64,000 nucleotides of DNA from GCA-2737725 sp033763995 (GCA_033763995.1 JANRJL010000109.1:5209-69208), one strand, 5' to 3'. Shown: positions 44,653-53,627, counted from the stretch's first letter. The notes: generated by a model not told the origin, from the sequence alone. A program made the numbers and translations.

Positions 44653-46284
44653 TTGAACCCGTTTTTTCAGCAGCTTCGCAATCTCGGCCCCGCGAAACTG
44701 GCCGCCATGGGCGGCATCGCGTTCGGCCTGATCGCCTTCATCATCTTCTTCGCCACGCGTTTCTCGGCCCCGCCGATGGAACTGCTCTACGGCGAGCTCT
44801 CGGCCACCGACTCGCGCGAGATCATCCAGCAACTGGAAAAAACCGGCGTGCCGTTCCGCACCGAGGAGAACGGCACGCAGATCATGGTGGCGTCGGATCA
44901 AGTCACCAACATCCGCATGCAGATGGCCGAACAGGGTCTGCCCTCCGGCGGATCCGTGGGTTACGAGCTGTTCGATACCATGGACGCGCTGGGCACAACC
45001 AATTTCGTCCAGAACGTGAACTTGGTCCGCGCGCTCGAGGGCGAACTTTCGCGCACCATCAAGGCCATCGAGGGCGTGCAGAACGCCCGGGTGCACCTGG
45101 TGATGCCGCAGCGCGAAATGTTCAGCCGCGAGATGCAAGAGCCGACGGCGTCGGTCTATATCAAAATGAAAACCGGGCGTTTGGGCGAGAACCAGGTGTC
45201 CGCCGTGCAGCACCTGATCGCGGCGGCCGTGCCGAAACTGCGGCCGTCCAACATCTCAATCGTCGATGAGCGCGGCACGCTGCTCTCGCGTTCGTTCGAG
45301 AACGACGATCAGATGGTCGTCGCCGCCCAGGACGAGGCCCGCACCAAGCTCGAGCGCAAGCTGTCGCAATCGATCACGGCCCTGGTCGAAAGCTCGCTGG
45401 GCCCGGGCAAGGTTCGCGCCGAAGTTCGCGCCGAAATGGATTTCGACAAGGAAGTGACCAACGAGGAAATCTACAACCCCGACCAGGCCGTGCCGCGCTC
45501 GACCGTCGCCGTTTCCGAGAACAACTCCTCGCTCGAGTCCGATCAGGAAAACGTGACCGTCGCGCAAAACCTGCCGGATGCGCGGTTGAACAACCAGGGC
45601 GGTCCGCGCTCGCAGACCAACGAGAACCGCACCGAGGAAACCACCAATTTTGAAATCTCCAAGACCACCAAGAACAAGGTGCGCGACCAAGGCACCTTGA
45701 AACGCCTCTCGGTCGCGGTGTTGGTGGACGGCAACTACACCACCGCCGAGGACGGCACCAAGACCTACGCCCCGCTCGAGCAAGAGACCATGGACAAGAT
45801 CGAGTCCCTGGTGCGCTCGGCCATCGGCTTCGACGCCAATCGCGGCGATCAGGTTGAAGTCATCAACATGCCCTTCACCGGCTTCGAGGATCTCGCCGAC
45901 GGCGAAGAGGAGTTCATGATCCTTGGCTTCAACAAAGAAGAAGTCATGCGCATGGCCGAGGGCCTCGGCGTGGCCTTCGTGGCCGTGCTGGTGATCGTGC
46001 TGGTGGTGCGCCCGTTGGTGAGCAAAGCCTTCGAATCCATGCCCTCGGGCGAGGACCAGTTGATGACCACCGAAGGCGTGGCTCAATTGACGGGCCCCGG
46101 CGGCGTGCCCATGCCCATGCCCGGGGCCGCCGAGGAAGAGGAGGACTTGGACGAGTTGATCGACATCGACAAGGTCGAGGGCCGCGTGAAGGCATCCTCG
46201 GTTCGCAAGATCAACGACATCGTCGACAAGCATCCCGAAGAAGCCTTGGCCATTGTCAGGACATGGCTGTACCAGGAAAGCTGA
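44653..46284 (+). CDS. fliF: FliF, flagellar MS-ring protein
   Basis: Inner-membrane ring on which the basal body is built. It starts at TTG (NPFFQQLRNLGPAKLAAMGG) with GAGAGGA upstream. The first membrane helix is at about residues 18-36 and the second near 430-450 (GVAFVAVLVIVLVVRPLVSK). Conserved ring-building blocks are LYGELSATDSREIIQQLEKT, EGELSRTIKAIEGVQNARVHLVMP (split here) and EVTNEEIYNPDQAVPRSTVA. The C-terminal acidic segment binds FliG. At 543 aa it has normal length. It is first in the run fliF-fliG-fliH-fliN-motA. Confidence 0.96.
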   Translation: MNPFFQQLRNLGPAKLAAMGGIAFGLIAFIIFFATRFSAPPMELLYGELSATDSREIIQQLEKTGVPFRTEENGTQIMVASDQVTNIRMQMAEQGLPSGGSVGYELFDTMDALGTTNFVQNVNLVRALEGELSRTIKAIEGVQNARVHLVMPQREMFSREMQEPTASVYIKMKTGRLGENQVSAVQHLIAAAVPKLRPSNISIVDERGTLLSRSFENDDQMVVAAQDEARTKLERKLSQSITALVESSLGPGKVRAEVRAEMDFDKEVTNEEIYNPDQAVPRSTVAVSENNSSLESDQENVTVAQNLPDARLNNQGGPRSQTNENRTEETTNFEISKTTKNKVRDQGTLKRLSVAVLVDGNYTTAEDGTKTYAPLEQETMDKIESLVRSAIGFDANRGDQVEVINMPFTGFEDLADGEEEFMILGFNKEEVMRMAEGLGVAFVAVLVIVLVVRPLVSKAFESMPSGEDQLMTTEGVAQLTGPGGVPMPMPGAAEEEEDLDELIDIDKVEGRVKASSVRKINDIVDKHPEEALAIVRTWLYQES

Positions 46285-46394
46285 GACCGGCCGCGGCCTC
46301 TTTGAGCGTAGGGCCGCGACCGCGACTCGCGTATAATGTTGCCTCCTGACGGCGCACAACGCTTTCAGGAGTAGAGATCGCCAGGGAGAACGTC

Positions 46395-47414
46395 GTGGCG
46401 CGCGTGAAAGAGGATTATCGCAGTCTTACCGGCCCCCAGAAGGCCAGCATCATGCTGCTCTCGTTGGGTGAAGAGCAGTCCGGGAAGCTGTTTGCCATGA
46501 TGGAAGACGACGAGATCAAGGAAGTCTCGCAGATCATGGCCAACCTCGGCACCGTCGGCGCCAACATCGTGGAGCGTTTGTTCGTCGACTTCGCCGATGC
46601 GCTGTCGAATACCGGCTCCTTGGTTGGTTCTTACGAGTCCACCGAACGCTTGCTGATGAAGAGCCTCGGCAAGGACCGCGTCTCGCTCATCATGGAAGAA
46701 ATTCGCGGCCCCGCGGGCCGCACCATGTGGGACAAGCTGGGCAACGTGCACGAACAGGTGCTGGCCAACTATTTGAAGAACGAATATCCGCAAACCGTCG
46801 CCGTGGTGCTGTCCAAGATCAAACCCGATCACGCCGCGCGAGTCCTCGCATTGCTGCCCGAGGGTTTCGCCATGGAAGTGGTCATGCGCATGCTGCATAT
46901 GGAAGCGGTGCAGAAGGAAGTGCTGGAAAGCATCGAGAAGACCTTGCGCACGGAATTCATGTCGAACCTCGCGCGCACGGCGCGCCGCGACGCGCACGAG
47001 ATGATGGCCGAGATCTTCAACAACCTCGACCGCTCGACGGAATCGCGCTTCATCACGGCGTTGGAAGAACGCAATCGCGAGTCGGCCGAGAAGATCAAGC
47101 AATTGATGTTCACCTTCGAGGACTTGATCCGTCTGGATTCGGCGGGCGTGCAGGTGCTGCTGCGCCAAGCCGACAAGCAGAAACTCACGCTGTCACTCAA
47201 GGGCGCGTCGGATGCGATCAAGGAACTCTTCATGCAGAACATGTCGGGCCGCGCGGGCAAGATGCTGAAGGAAGACATGGACGCGCTGGGCCCCGTGCGC
47301 CTGCGCGACGTCGAGGAGGCCCAGACCGCGCTTGTCACGCTCGCAAAAGAATTGGCCAACTCGGGCCAAATCACCATCTCGGAAGGCAAGGAGGAAGACG
47401 AGCTGGTCTATTAA
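46395..47414 (+). CDS. fliG: FliG, flagellar motor switch protein
   Basis: Rotor protein linking FliF to the C ring and contacting the stator. It starts at GTG (ARVKEDYRSLTGPQKASIML). The family markers are LKNEYPQTVAVVLSKIKPDH (the EHPQ-like motif), LRTEFMSNLARTARRDAHEM, MFTFEDLIRLDSAGVQVLLR and RAGKMLKEDMDALGPVRLRD. At 339 aa its length is normal. The 110-bp gap after fliF contains TATAAT at 46332 and a 7-bp hairpin (CTCCTGA/TCAGGAG, 46343-46371), so an internal promoter or translational control is possible. Confidence 0.97.
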   Translation: MARVKEDYRSLTGPQKASIMLLSLGEEQSGKLFAMMEDDEIKEVSQIMANLGTVGANIVERLFVDFADALSNTGSLVGSYESTERLLMKSLGKDRVSLIMEEIRGPAGRTMWDKLGNVHEQVLANYLKNEYPQTVAVVLSKIKPDHAARVLALLPEGFAMEVVMRMLHMEAVQKEVLESIEKTLRTEFMSNLARTARRDAHEMMAEIFNNLDRSTESRFITALEERNRESAEKIKQLMFTFEDLIRLDSAGVQVLLRQADKQKLTLSLKGASDAIKELFMQNMSGRAGKMLKEDMDALGPVRLRDVEEAQTALVTLAKELANSGQITISEGKEEDELVY

Positions 47415-47438
47415 CGACCCCGCTCGACGCACCCCGTC

Positions 47439-48260
47439 ATGCCCGCAGCCCGCCCCGCCAACAAACGTTTCCTGTTCGAACGGTCCTTCGACGATCCGCG
47501 CAAGCTCTATTTGCCCGGCGAGAAGCGCAAGTCGGAACTGGAAGCCGAACGCAAGGCCCAGGAACTGGCTGCTGCGCGTGCCGCCGAAATGGCCGCCAAA
47601 GCCCCGCCGGTCGAAGCTGCCCCGCAAGCCCCGGCGCCCAAGGAACCCGAAGCGATTTACACGCAAGCCCAATTGGATGCGGCGCGCGAAGAGGGCTACG
47701 TCGCCGGCCATACGGCAGCCTTGGAAGAGGCCGAAACCGCGCGCGAACACTACGTTGCCGACGCCATCAGCCTGATCGCTCAAGGCTTGAGCAAGCTTGA
47801 TGAACAACAGCAAGCCACCAACCGCGACATCGGCGAACTCGCGATTCGTGTGTTGTTCGCCGTGGCACGCAAGACGATTCCCGAGACCGCGCACCAATTC
47901 GCGCGGGAAAACGTCACGGATTTCGTGAAGAAAGTCCTGCCCGTCGTCTTGGGCGAGCCAAAGTTGCTCATCCGCGTGCATGCGATGATCGTGGAAGACG
48001 TTCAGGGGCGATTGGCAGAGGTCTTTACTCGCGCGGGTTTTCAGGGCGGCTACATGGTGGTGGCCGACTACGAACTGCAGCCGGGCGATTGCAAACTAGA
48101 ATGGAGCGGCGGCGGCGCCGAGCGCAGCGAAGCTCGCATATGGGCCGAGATCGAGCGCACCATGGCCGAAAATTTCGGCGAACTGGACGACTCCGCGCGT
48201 GATGACGGCGCGGCAACGACAAGCGACGAGCAGAGAACGCAGGAAGAGACAACGGCTTAA
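47439..48260 (+). CDS. fliH: FliH, export-ATPase regulator
   Basis: Cytosolic regulator that binds FliI and docks it at the C ring and export gate. The start is MPAARPANKRFLFERSFDDP. A Glu/Ala/Lys-rich coiled coil (about residues 30-110) with ARAAEMAAKAPPVEAAPQAP leads into the C-terminal domain: AIRVLFAVARKTIPETAHQF and VRVHAM-like blocks with EDVQGRLAEVF, DYELQPGDCKLEWSGGGAER. The sequence is diverged, but the position between fliG and fliN and the overall plan fit FliH (called FlbE in Caulobacter). It is 273 aa. Confidence 0.85.
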   Translation: MPAARPANKRFLFERSFDDPRKLYLPGEKRKSELEAERKAQELAAARAAEMAAKAPPVEAAPQAPAPKEPEAIYTQAQLDAAREEGYVAGHTAALEEAETAREHYVADAISLIAQGLSKLDEQQQATNRDIGELAIRVLFAVARKTIPETAHQFARENVTDFVKKVLPVVLGEPKLLIRVHAMIVEDVQGRLAEVFTRAGFQGGYMVVADYELQPGDCKLEWSGGGAERSEARIWAEIERTMAENFGELDDSARDDGAATTSDEQRTQEETTA

Positions 48261-48325
48261 ACCAAGCCCGTTGACCATAAGACTGGGGCCGCCGTAGCGA
48301 TCCGGAAGCGAGGCGGGAGAACGAC

Positions 48326-48715
48326 ATGGCAGACGACGACGACAAGAAGAAGAAAGAGGTCAGCGACCTCAATCTTGACGAACTGGCCGACGGCCGCCCG
48401 AAGAAAGAAGATTCGGGCGACGACTCCTGGGATGATCCGCCGACGGACATCCCCGACAAGCCGCGCTCGGCGCAAGACCTCGAAGCCGTTTACGACATCC
48501 CCGTGCGCGTCTCCGCGGTACTGGGCAAGTCTTCGATGCAAGTGCACGAGCTTCTGAAGCTCGGTCGCGGCGCCGTGGTCGAACTGGATCGCAAGGTCGG
48601 CGAAGCGATCGATATCTACGTCAATGACCGCCTCGTCGCGCGCGGCGAAGTGGTGGTCGTGGACGACCGGCTCGGCATCACCATGACTGAAATCATCAAG
48701 ACACAAGCCAAATAG
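48326..48715 (+). CDS. fliN: FliN, C-ring switch protein
   Basis: C-ring component that also supports export. The first ~55 residues are Asp/Lys-rich and disordered (DDDDKKKKEVSDLNLDEL). The C-terminal SpoA domain reads AVYDIPVRVSAVLGKSSMQV, HELLKLGRGAVVELDRKVGE and DIYVNDRLVARGEVVVVDDR, ending LGITMTEIIK. At 129 aa its length is normal. It lies in the fliF operon between fliH and motA. Its partner fliM is not in the window. Confidence 0.95.
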   Translation: MADDDDKKKKEVSDLNLDELADGRPKKEDSGDDSWDDPPTDIPDKPRSAQDLEAVYDIPVRVSAVLGKSSMQVHELLKLGRGAVVELDRKVGEAIDIYVNDRLVARGEVVVVDDRLGITMTEIIKTQAK

Positions 48716-48756
48716 CTTTGCGTACCCAATTCATGACGTCAGCACCCTGAGAGCCG

Positions 48757-49587
48757 ATGGCCGAGAACCTCGAGATCACGGCGGAGAGTCGCCGCAAGAA
48801 ATTCGACAGCGCCACCGTGTTCGGGCTGGCGGGCGCGGCGGTGTTCATCGCCTTCGCCGTCGTGCTGGGCGGCAGCGCGTCGGCCTTTATCGACCTGCCC
48901 TCGATCTTGATCGTGATCGGCGGGACGCTCGCCGTCACCACGGTTTGCTTTAGTCTGCCCGACATGCTGCGCACGGCCAAAGCGCTGCGCGATACCGTGG
49001 TCAGCCGCGAGCGGGATTTCCAGGACGCCGCCTACACCATGCTCGAGTTGGCCGACTACAGCCGGCGCCAGGGCGTGTTGAAACTGCAAGGCGCCCCCCT
49101 CCTCCGCTTCGCGCGCGAGCCGTTTCTGTTTCGCGGCATCAAGCTGCTGATCGACGGCACTGCGGAAAAAGACATCGCCGATATCTTGCGTGAAGACATT
49201 GCGGCCACGGGCGACGGCCAGGGACGCGCCATCGCGGTGCTGCGCAAGGCCGCCGAGATTGCCCCGGCCATGGGCCTGATCGGCACGCTCATCGGCCTCG
49301 TGCAGATGCTGGGTAATTTGGGCGACCCCAAGGTCATCGGCCCATCCATGGCGGTGGCCCTGCTGACGACGTTTTACGGCGCCATCCTCGCCAACATGGT
49401 GCTCAATCCCTTGGCGGCGAAACTCGAGCGCAACGCGGCCGAGGAGTCATTGATCCAGCAGCTCTATCTCGCGGGCATCCTGGGCATCGCCCGCAAGGAG
49501 CATGTCCGCCGCCTTGAAATCCTGCTCAACAGCATGCTGCCGATCGACGCCAAGGTGCAGTACGTGGACGGCGCCCCCGCGCCCTGA
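48757..49587 (+). CDS. motA: MotA/PomA-type stator subunit (no motB adjacent)
   Basis: Proton- or sodium-channel stator subunit in the inner membrane. Four membrane segments are visible, around residues 20-38 (TVFGLAGAAVFIAFAVVLGG), 45-65 (PSILIVIGGTLAVTTVCFSL), 167-187 (APAMGLIGTLIGLVQMLGNL) and 200-220 (MAVALLTTFYGAILANMVLN). GLIGTLIGLVQM and TTFYGAI are the channel motifs. The cytosolic loop in between carries the FliG-contact region. It is 276 aa, the short PomA-like form. It lies in the fliF operon without motB, which is unusual. A hairpin repeat follows 7 bp downstream. Confidence 0.88.
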   Translation: MAENLEITAESRRKKFDSATVFGLAGAAVFIAFAVVLGGSASAFIDLPSILIVIGGTLAVTTVCFSLPDMLRTAKALRDTVVSRERDFQDAAYTMLELADYSRRQGVLKLQGAPLLRFAREPFLFRGIKLLIDGTAEKDIADILREDIAATGDGQGRAIAVLRKAAEIAPAMGLIGTLIGLVQMLGNLGDPKVIGPSMAVALLTTFYGAILANMVLNPLAAKLERNAAEESLIQQLYLAGILGIARKEHVRRLEILLNSMLPIDAKVQYVDGAPAP

Positions 49588-49594
49588 CGGCGGC

Positions 49595-49762
49595 CTAGTA
49601 CCCGGTTTCCGAAATTCGTGACTCGTGACAACGGCCAGCGTTACGAATTTCGGAAACCAAAGGGTACTAGGAAATATTTGATTCTAGTGCCGCTTTTCGA
49701 TCAGAAGTTCCTGACGAGGGCAGGAGACGTCCGTTGTAGGAACTTCTGATCGGCGGCACTAG
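49595..49762. repeat. Double-hairpin CTAG repeat element, copy 2 (between motA and flbD)
   Basis: It has the same plan as 2329-2492. In hairpin 1 the arm 49595-49619 pairs with 49643-49670, and the right arm carries an extra AAA. In hairpin 2 the arm 49684-49712 pairs with 49738-49762, and the left arm carries extra T bases. Both hairpins are bounded by CTAG. Compared with copy 1 the stems differ in sequence yet remain fully complementary. TTCCGAA, TTCGT and AGAAGTTCCT/TGAAGTTCCT segments and the short spacer ending in CTAGTG are conserved. It may shield or end the fliF operon transcript before flbD. Confidence 0.8.
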
Positions 49763-49866
49763 CCTGGGCGTTGACGGCGGGGCTGCAAGACACGATAACA
49801 TGACGGATCATCGGTTCTGACACCCGCCGCCCGCACCGGGCCGGATTGTCGAGGGATAGTCACAGG

Positions 49867-51180
49867 ATGCGGTTACTGATCATCGGAACCTTGCGCGGCC
49901 AAATCGGCGCCGCGACGCGAATCGCGGTCCAGCGCGGGGCGAAGGTTCTGCAGGCCGAATCGATTCCTCAAGGCCTCGAGATCATTCGCAGCGGCCAGGG
50001 CGTCGATCTGGTGATGATCGACGTCATCCTCGATATCGCCGAACTGATTTCCTCCATGGCCGCCGAGCGCTTGAACACGCCGGTGGTGGCTTGCGGCATC
50101 GAAAACGATTCCCGCGCCGCCGTCGCCGCCATCAAAGCGGGCGCCAAGGAATACCTCCCGCTGCCGCCCGATGCCGAGATGATCGCGGCCGTGCTCGAGG
50201 CCGTGGCCGCCGAGGCCGAGACGCTGATTTATCGCGATCCGGCCATGGACCGCGTGATGCAAACCGCCAAGCGCGTGGCGGGCTCGCAGGCCTCGGTGTT
50301 GATCACGGGCGAGTCGGGCACGGGCAAGGAGTTGGTCGCGCGCTTCCTGCATCGCAACAGCCCGCGCAAGGACAAAGCCTTCGTCGCCGTCAATTGCGCG
50401 GCGATCCCGGGCGAACTCCTGGAATCGGAATTGTTCGGCCATGAGAAAGGCGCCTTCACGGGGGCCATCGCCCGGCGCATCGGCAAATTCGAGGAATCCT
50501 CCGGCGGCACGCTGCTGCTGGACGAAATTTCCGAGATGGACCTGAAGCTGCAATCGAAGCTGCTGCGCGCCATTCAAGAGCGCGAAATCGTGCGCATCGG
50601 ATCCAATGCCGCGGTGAAGATCGACGTGCGCATCCTCGCCACCTCCAACCGCAACATGGAAGAGGTGGTGAAGAAAGGCCAGTTCCGCGAGGATCTGTAT
50701 TTCCGCCTCAACGTCGTCAAGATCACGATCCCGCCGTTGCGCGAACGCCCACTCGATATCGAACCTTTGGTCACCCACTTCGCGAAGGCCTGTGCCGAGG
50801 AGAACGGCGTCGAACCCCGGCCCGTCGCCGCCGCCACAATGGCGGTCTTGAAGGCCCATCGCTGGCCCGGCAACGTGCGCGAGTTGGAAAACGCCATGCA
50901 CCGCGCCGTGCTCATGGCCAACGGCGTCGAGATCGGTCCCGAGGCGATCGAGTTGGGCGACGGCACCGGCGCCGGCGCGGCCGGCGGCACCCTGGTGGGA
51001 CGCACCGTGGCCGACGTCGAGCGCGACCTGATCATCGACACGCTCAAGCACACCTTGGGCAACCGCACCCATGCCGCCAAGATTCTCGGCATTTCCATCC
51101 GCACCCTGCGCAATAAGCTGAACGCCTACGTTCAGGATGGGCTCAGCGTTCCGCCGCCGGGCGCGGGCGAAGCGGCCTAA
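49867..51180 (+). CDS. flbD: FlbD, sigma54-dependent flagellar transcription activator
   Basis: NtrC-family regulator of mid and late flagellar genes. Residues 1-118 form an atypical receiver: MRLLIIGTLRGQIGAATRIA lacks the usual acidic pair, while LVMIDVILDI keeps the central Asp. The AAA+ domain has GESGTGKE (Walker A), ELFGHEKGAFTGA (GAFTGA contacts sigma54), LLLDEISEM (Walker B) and GNVRELEN. A Fis-type helix-turn-helix closes it: THAAKILGISIRTLRNKLNA. It is 437 aa from ATG 49867. It likely acts at the palindromes upstream of flgI, fliK, fliF and flhA, with FliX modulating it. Confidence 0.93.
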   Translation: MRLLIIGTLRGQIGAATRIAVQRGAKVLQAESIPQGLEIIRSGQGVDLVMIDVILDIAELISSMAAERLNTPVVACGIENDSRAAVAAIKAGAKEYLPLPPDAEMIAAVLEAVAAEAETLIYRDPAMDRVMQTAKRVAGSQASVLITGESGTGKELVARFLHRNSPRKDKAFVAVNCAAIPGELLESELFGHEKGAFTGAIARRIGKFEESSGGTLLLDEISEMDLKLQSKLLRAIQEREIVRIGSNAAVKIDVRILATSNRNMEEVVKKGQFREDLYFRLNVVKITIPPLRERPLDIEPLVTHFAKACAEENGVEPRPVAAATMAVLKAHRWPGNVRELENAMHRAVLMANGVEIGPEAIELGDGTGAGAAGGTLVGRTVADVERDLIIDTLKHTLGNRTHAAKILGISIRTLRNKLNAYVQDGLSVPPPGAGEAA

Positions 51181-51194
51181 TTCAACACCACGCC

Positions 51195-51227
51195 GGCGTT
51201 AACCTTCTGGGCGCTCGAATTAACGCC
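51195..51227. promoter_or_regulatory. Inverted TTAA repeat upstream of flhA, candidate CtrA-type site
   Basis: GGCGTTAA (51195-51202) and TTAACGCC (51220-51227) form a perfect 8-bp inverted repeat with a 17-nt spacer, inside the 275-bp flbD-flhA gap. The left half continues as TTAACCTT, one mismatch from the CtrA half-site TTAACCAT. Another TTAACC is at 51334-51339. Confidence 0.4.
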
Positions 51228-51305
51228 GAAGCCGTGGTTTACGGCATCTCCTAAATCATTGAATCTCATAGCATAAAAGTCGCCTGCACGGTCTTTGTGC
51301 GGCCC

Positions 51306-51318
51306 GGCAAAAATTGCC
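51306..51318. promoter_or_regulatory. Candidate FlbD (ftr-like) site upstream of flhA
   Basis: GGCAAAAATTGCC inside CCCGGCAAAAATTGCCC. It is the exact reverse complement of the fliF site and lies 138 bp before the flhA start. TTAACC follows at 51334. No sigma54 promoter is apparent, so repression is the simpler model. Confidence 0.65.
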
Positions 51319-51455
51319 CATCTCAACCCGTTGTTAACCGGTTGGAGGCCATTCTCGCAGCCAACAAAATCGCCCTGCCGCGCCTGCGGCCTGGGCCAAC
51401 CACAGCTTTGGCGCGGCGCCGAACACGGCGTCGGCCTGCGACCGGAAGGACCACG

Positions 51456-53627
51456 ATGGCCGAGCCCACCGCCGACGCCGCCAGCGGCACCAACGTCCCC
51501 TCGCAAGCGGTGATGCAGTCGCAGGCCGCGGCCGGCAGCGCCACTCCGGCCTTCGACGGCTTCGTCGATCGCGTCATCGACTCGCTCAAGCGCGGCGATC
51601 TGGGCTTCGCGCTCGGCATCGTGATGATCCTCGTCGTCCTGATCATGCCGATGCCGCCGTGGCTGCTCGACATCGCGCTCGCCATGTCGTTGGTGCTGTC
51701 GGTGCTGATCCTGATGACGGTGGTGTTCATCAAGCGCGCGCTGGAATTCAACTCCTTCCCGGTCGTGCTGCTGATCGCGACCCTGATGCGCTTGGCGCTC
51801 AACCTCGCGTCCACGCGCTTGATCCTGGCCGAGGGCCACAAGGGCACCGATGCCGCCGGCAAGGTGATCGAGGCCTTCGGCGGCTTCATCATGGGCGATA
51901 ACTTCGTCATCGGCGTCATCGTCTTCGCGATCCTGACCTTGGTGAACTTCATGGTCATCACCAAGGGTTCGACCCGCATCGCCGAGGTGACGGCGCGGTT
52001 CACCTTGGACGCCATGCCCGGCAAGCAGATGGCCATCGACGCCGACCTGTCGGCGGGCATGATCGACGAGAAAGAAGCCCGCCGCCGCCGCGAGGACATG
52101 CAGAAAGAAGCCGACTTCTTCGGCGCCATGGACGGCGCCTCGAAGTTCGTGCGCGGCGACGCCATCGCCGGCATCATCATCACCGCCATCAACGTCGTCG
52201 GCGGCATGATCATCGGCATGGTGCAAAACGACTTGCCCTTCAGCGAGGCCGCCGACACCTACACGCGCCTCACCGTCGGCGACGGCTTGATTTCGCAAAT
52301 CCCGGCCTTGATCGTTTCGACCGCCGCGGGCTTGATGGTCTCCAAGGGCGGCCTCACGGAAGCCACCGACAAGGCCTTGAGCCACCAATTCACGCAGTAC
52401 CCCAAGGCGCTCGGCATGAGTTCGTTCCTGGCCGTGGCGCTGGCGCTGCTGCCCGGCACACCCGCCCTGCCCTTCCTGATGCTGGCCGCCGTGTCGGGCG
52501 GCATGGCCGCGTGGATGACCTGGAAGCACCAGCTCGTCGACATGAAGGAAAAGGAACTGGCGACCGTCAAAGCCAAGCAGGAAGTGCCGGTTCAGGAAGA
52601 GCCCATCTCGCAGGCCATGAAGATGGACCAGGTGCGCCTGGAGTTGGGCTACGGCCTGCTCGCCTTGATCAACAACGACAACCGCCGCCTGACCGATCAG
52701 ATCAAATCCCTGCGCCGCGCGCTCGCCACCGACATGGGCTTCGTCATGCCTGCCGTGCGCATCCAGGACAACATGCAGCTGCCCGCCAACTCCTATGCCG
52801 TGTTCATCAAGGAAGTCGAGGCCGGACGCGGCGATCTGCGCCCCAACATGCTGCTGGTCATGGACCCGCGCGGCGAGGAAATCTCGCTGCCGGGCGAACG
52901 CACGCGCGAGCCGACCTTCGGTCTGCCGGCGCTGTGGATCGATCCCGCCAACCGCGAAGAAGCGTTGTTCCGCGGCTACACCGTCGTCGACCCGCCCACC
53001 GTCATCACCACGCATTTGACCGAGGTCGTGCGCGACAACATGTCGGAGTTGCTGTCCTACGCCGAGACGCAAAAGCTCATCGACGAACTGGACAAGGAAC
53101 ACCAGAAACTGGTCACCGAGATCGTGCCGTCGCAAATCTCCATCGCGGGCATTCAGCGCGTTCTTCAAAATCTGCTCTCCGAGCGCATCTCGGTCCGCGA
53201 TCTGCCGACCATTTTGGAAGGCGTATCGGAAGCCTGCGCCATCACCCGCAACGTGCTGTTGATTTCCGAGCACGTCCGCGCGCGCCTGTCGCGGCAATTG
53301 TCGGACAAGAACATCGACGATCAGGGCGTCATCCCCATCGTCACGCTGTCGCCGGAGTGGGAGCAGGAGTTCTCGGAATCGCTCATGGGCCAGGGCGAAG
53401 ACCGCCAGCTGTCCATGGCGCCCTCGCGCCTGCAGGAGTTCATCTCGGCCGTGCGCCAGAACTTCGAGCGCTTCGCCATGCAGGGCGAAACGCCGGTGCT
53501 GCTGACATCGCCGACCGTGCGGCCCTATGTGCGGTCGATCATCGACCGCTTCCGGCCCATGACGACGGTGATGTCGCAGAACGAAATTCACCCGAAGGCC
53601 AAGATTCGCACGGTCGGGCAAATCTGA
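51456..53627 (+). CDS. flhA: FlhA, flagellar export-gate protein
   Basis: Core membrane component of the flagellar type III export gate. It is 723 aa from ATG 51456, where GGAAGGA lies 6 bp upstream; longer in-frame starts are rejected. Eight membrane segments occupy about residues 45-340 (for example GFALGIVMILVVLIMPMPPW and GVIVFAILTLVNFMVITKGS). The FHIPEP-type loop reads RFTLDAMPGKQMAIDADLSA and ARRRREDMQKEADFFGAMDG. The cytosolic C-domain includes YVVVDPPTV-like YTVVDPPTVITTHLTEVVRD and IQRVLQNLLSERISVRDLPT. It probably leads a flhA-flhF-fleN-fliK2 transcript. Confidence 0.97.
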   Translation: MAEPTADAASGTNVPSQAVMQSQAAAGSATPAFDGFVDRVIDSLKRGDLGFALGIVMILVVLIMPMPPWLLDIALAMSLVLSVLILMTVVFIKRALEFNSFPVVLLIATLMRLALNLASTRLILAEGHKGTDAAGKVIEAFGGFIMGDNFVIGVIVFAILTLVNFMVITKGSTRIAEVTARFTLDAMPGKQMAIDADLSAGMIDEKEARRRREDMQKEADFFGAMDGASKFVRGDAIAGIIITAINVVGGMIIGMVQNDLPFSEAADTYTRLTVGDGLISQIPALIVSTAAGLMVSKGGLTEATDKALSHQFTQYPKALGMSSFLAVALALLPGTPALPFLMLAAVSGGMAAWMTWKHQLVDMKEKELATVKAKQEVPVQEEPISQAMKMDQVRLELGYGLLALINNDNRRLTDQIKSLRRALATDMGFVMPAVRIQDNMQLPANSYAVFIKEVEAGRGDLRPNMLLVMDPRGEEISLPGERTREPTFGLPALWIDPANREEALFRGYTVVDPPTVITTHLTEVVRDNMSELLSYAETQKLIDELDKEHQKLVTEIVPSQISIAGIQRVLQNLLSERISVRDLPTILEGVSEACAITRNVLLISEHVRARLSRQLSDKNIDDQGVIPIVTLSPEWEQEFSESLMGQGEDRQLSMAPSRLQEFISAVRQNFERFAMQGETPVLLTSPTVRPYVRSIIDRFRPMTTVMSQNEIHPKAKIRTVGQI

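Noticed and set aside
46302..46337. Sigma70-like TTGAGC and TATAAT between fliF and fliG
   Set aside because: The spacer is 24 bp, too long for a normal promoter. Only the TATAAT is noted as a possible internal start.
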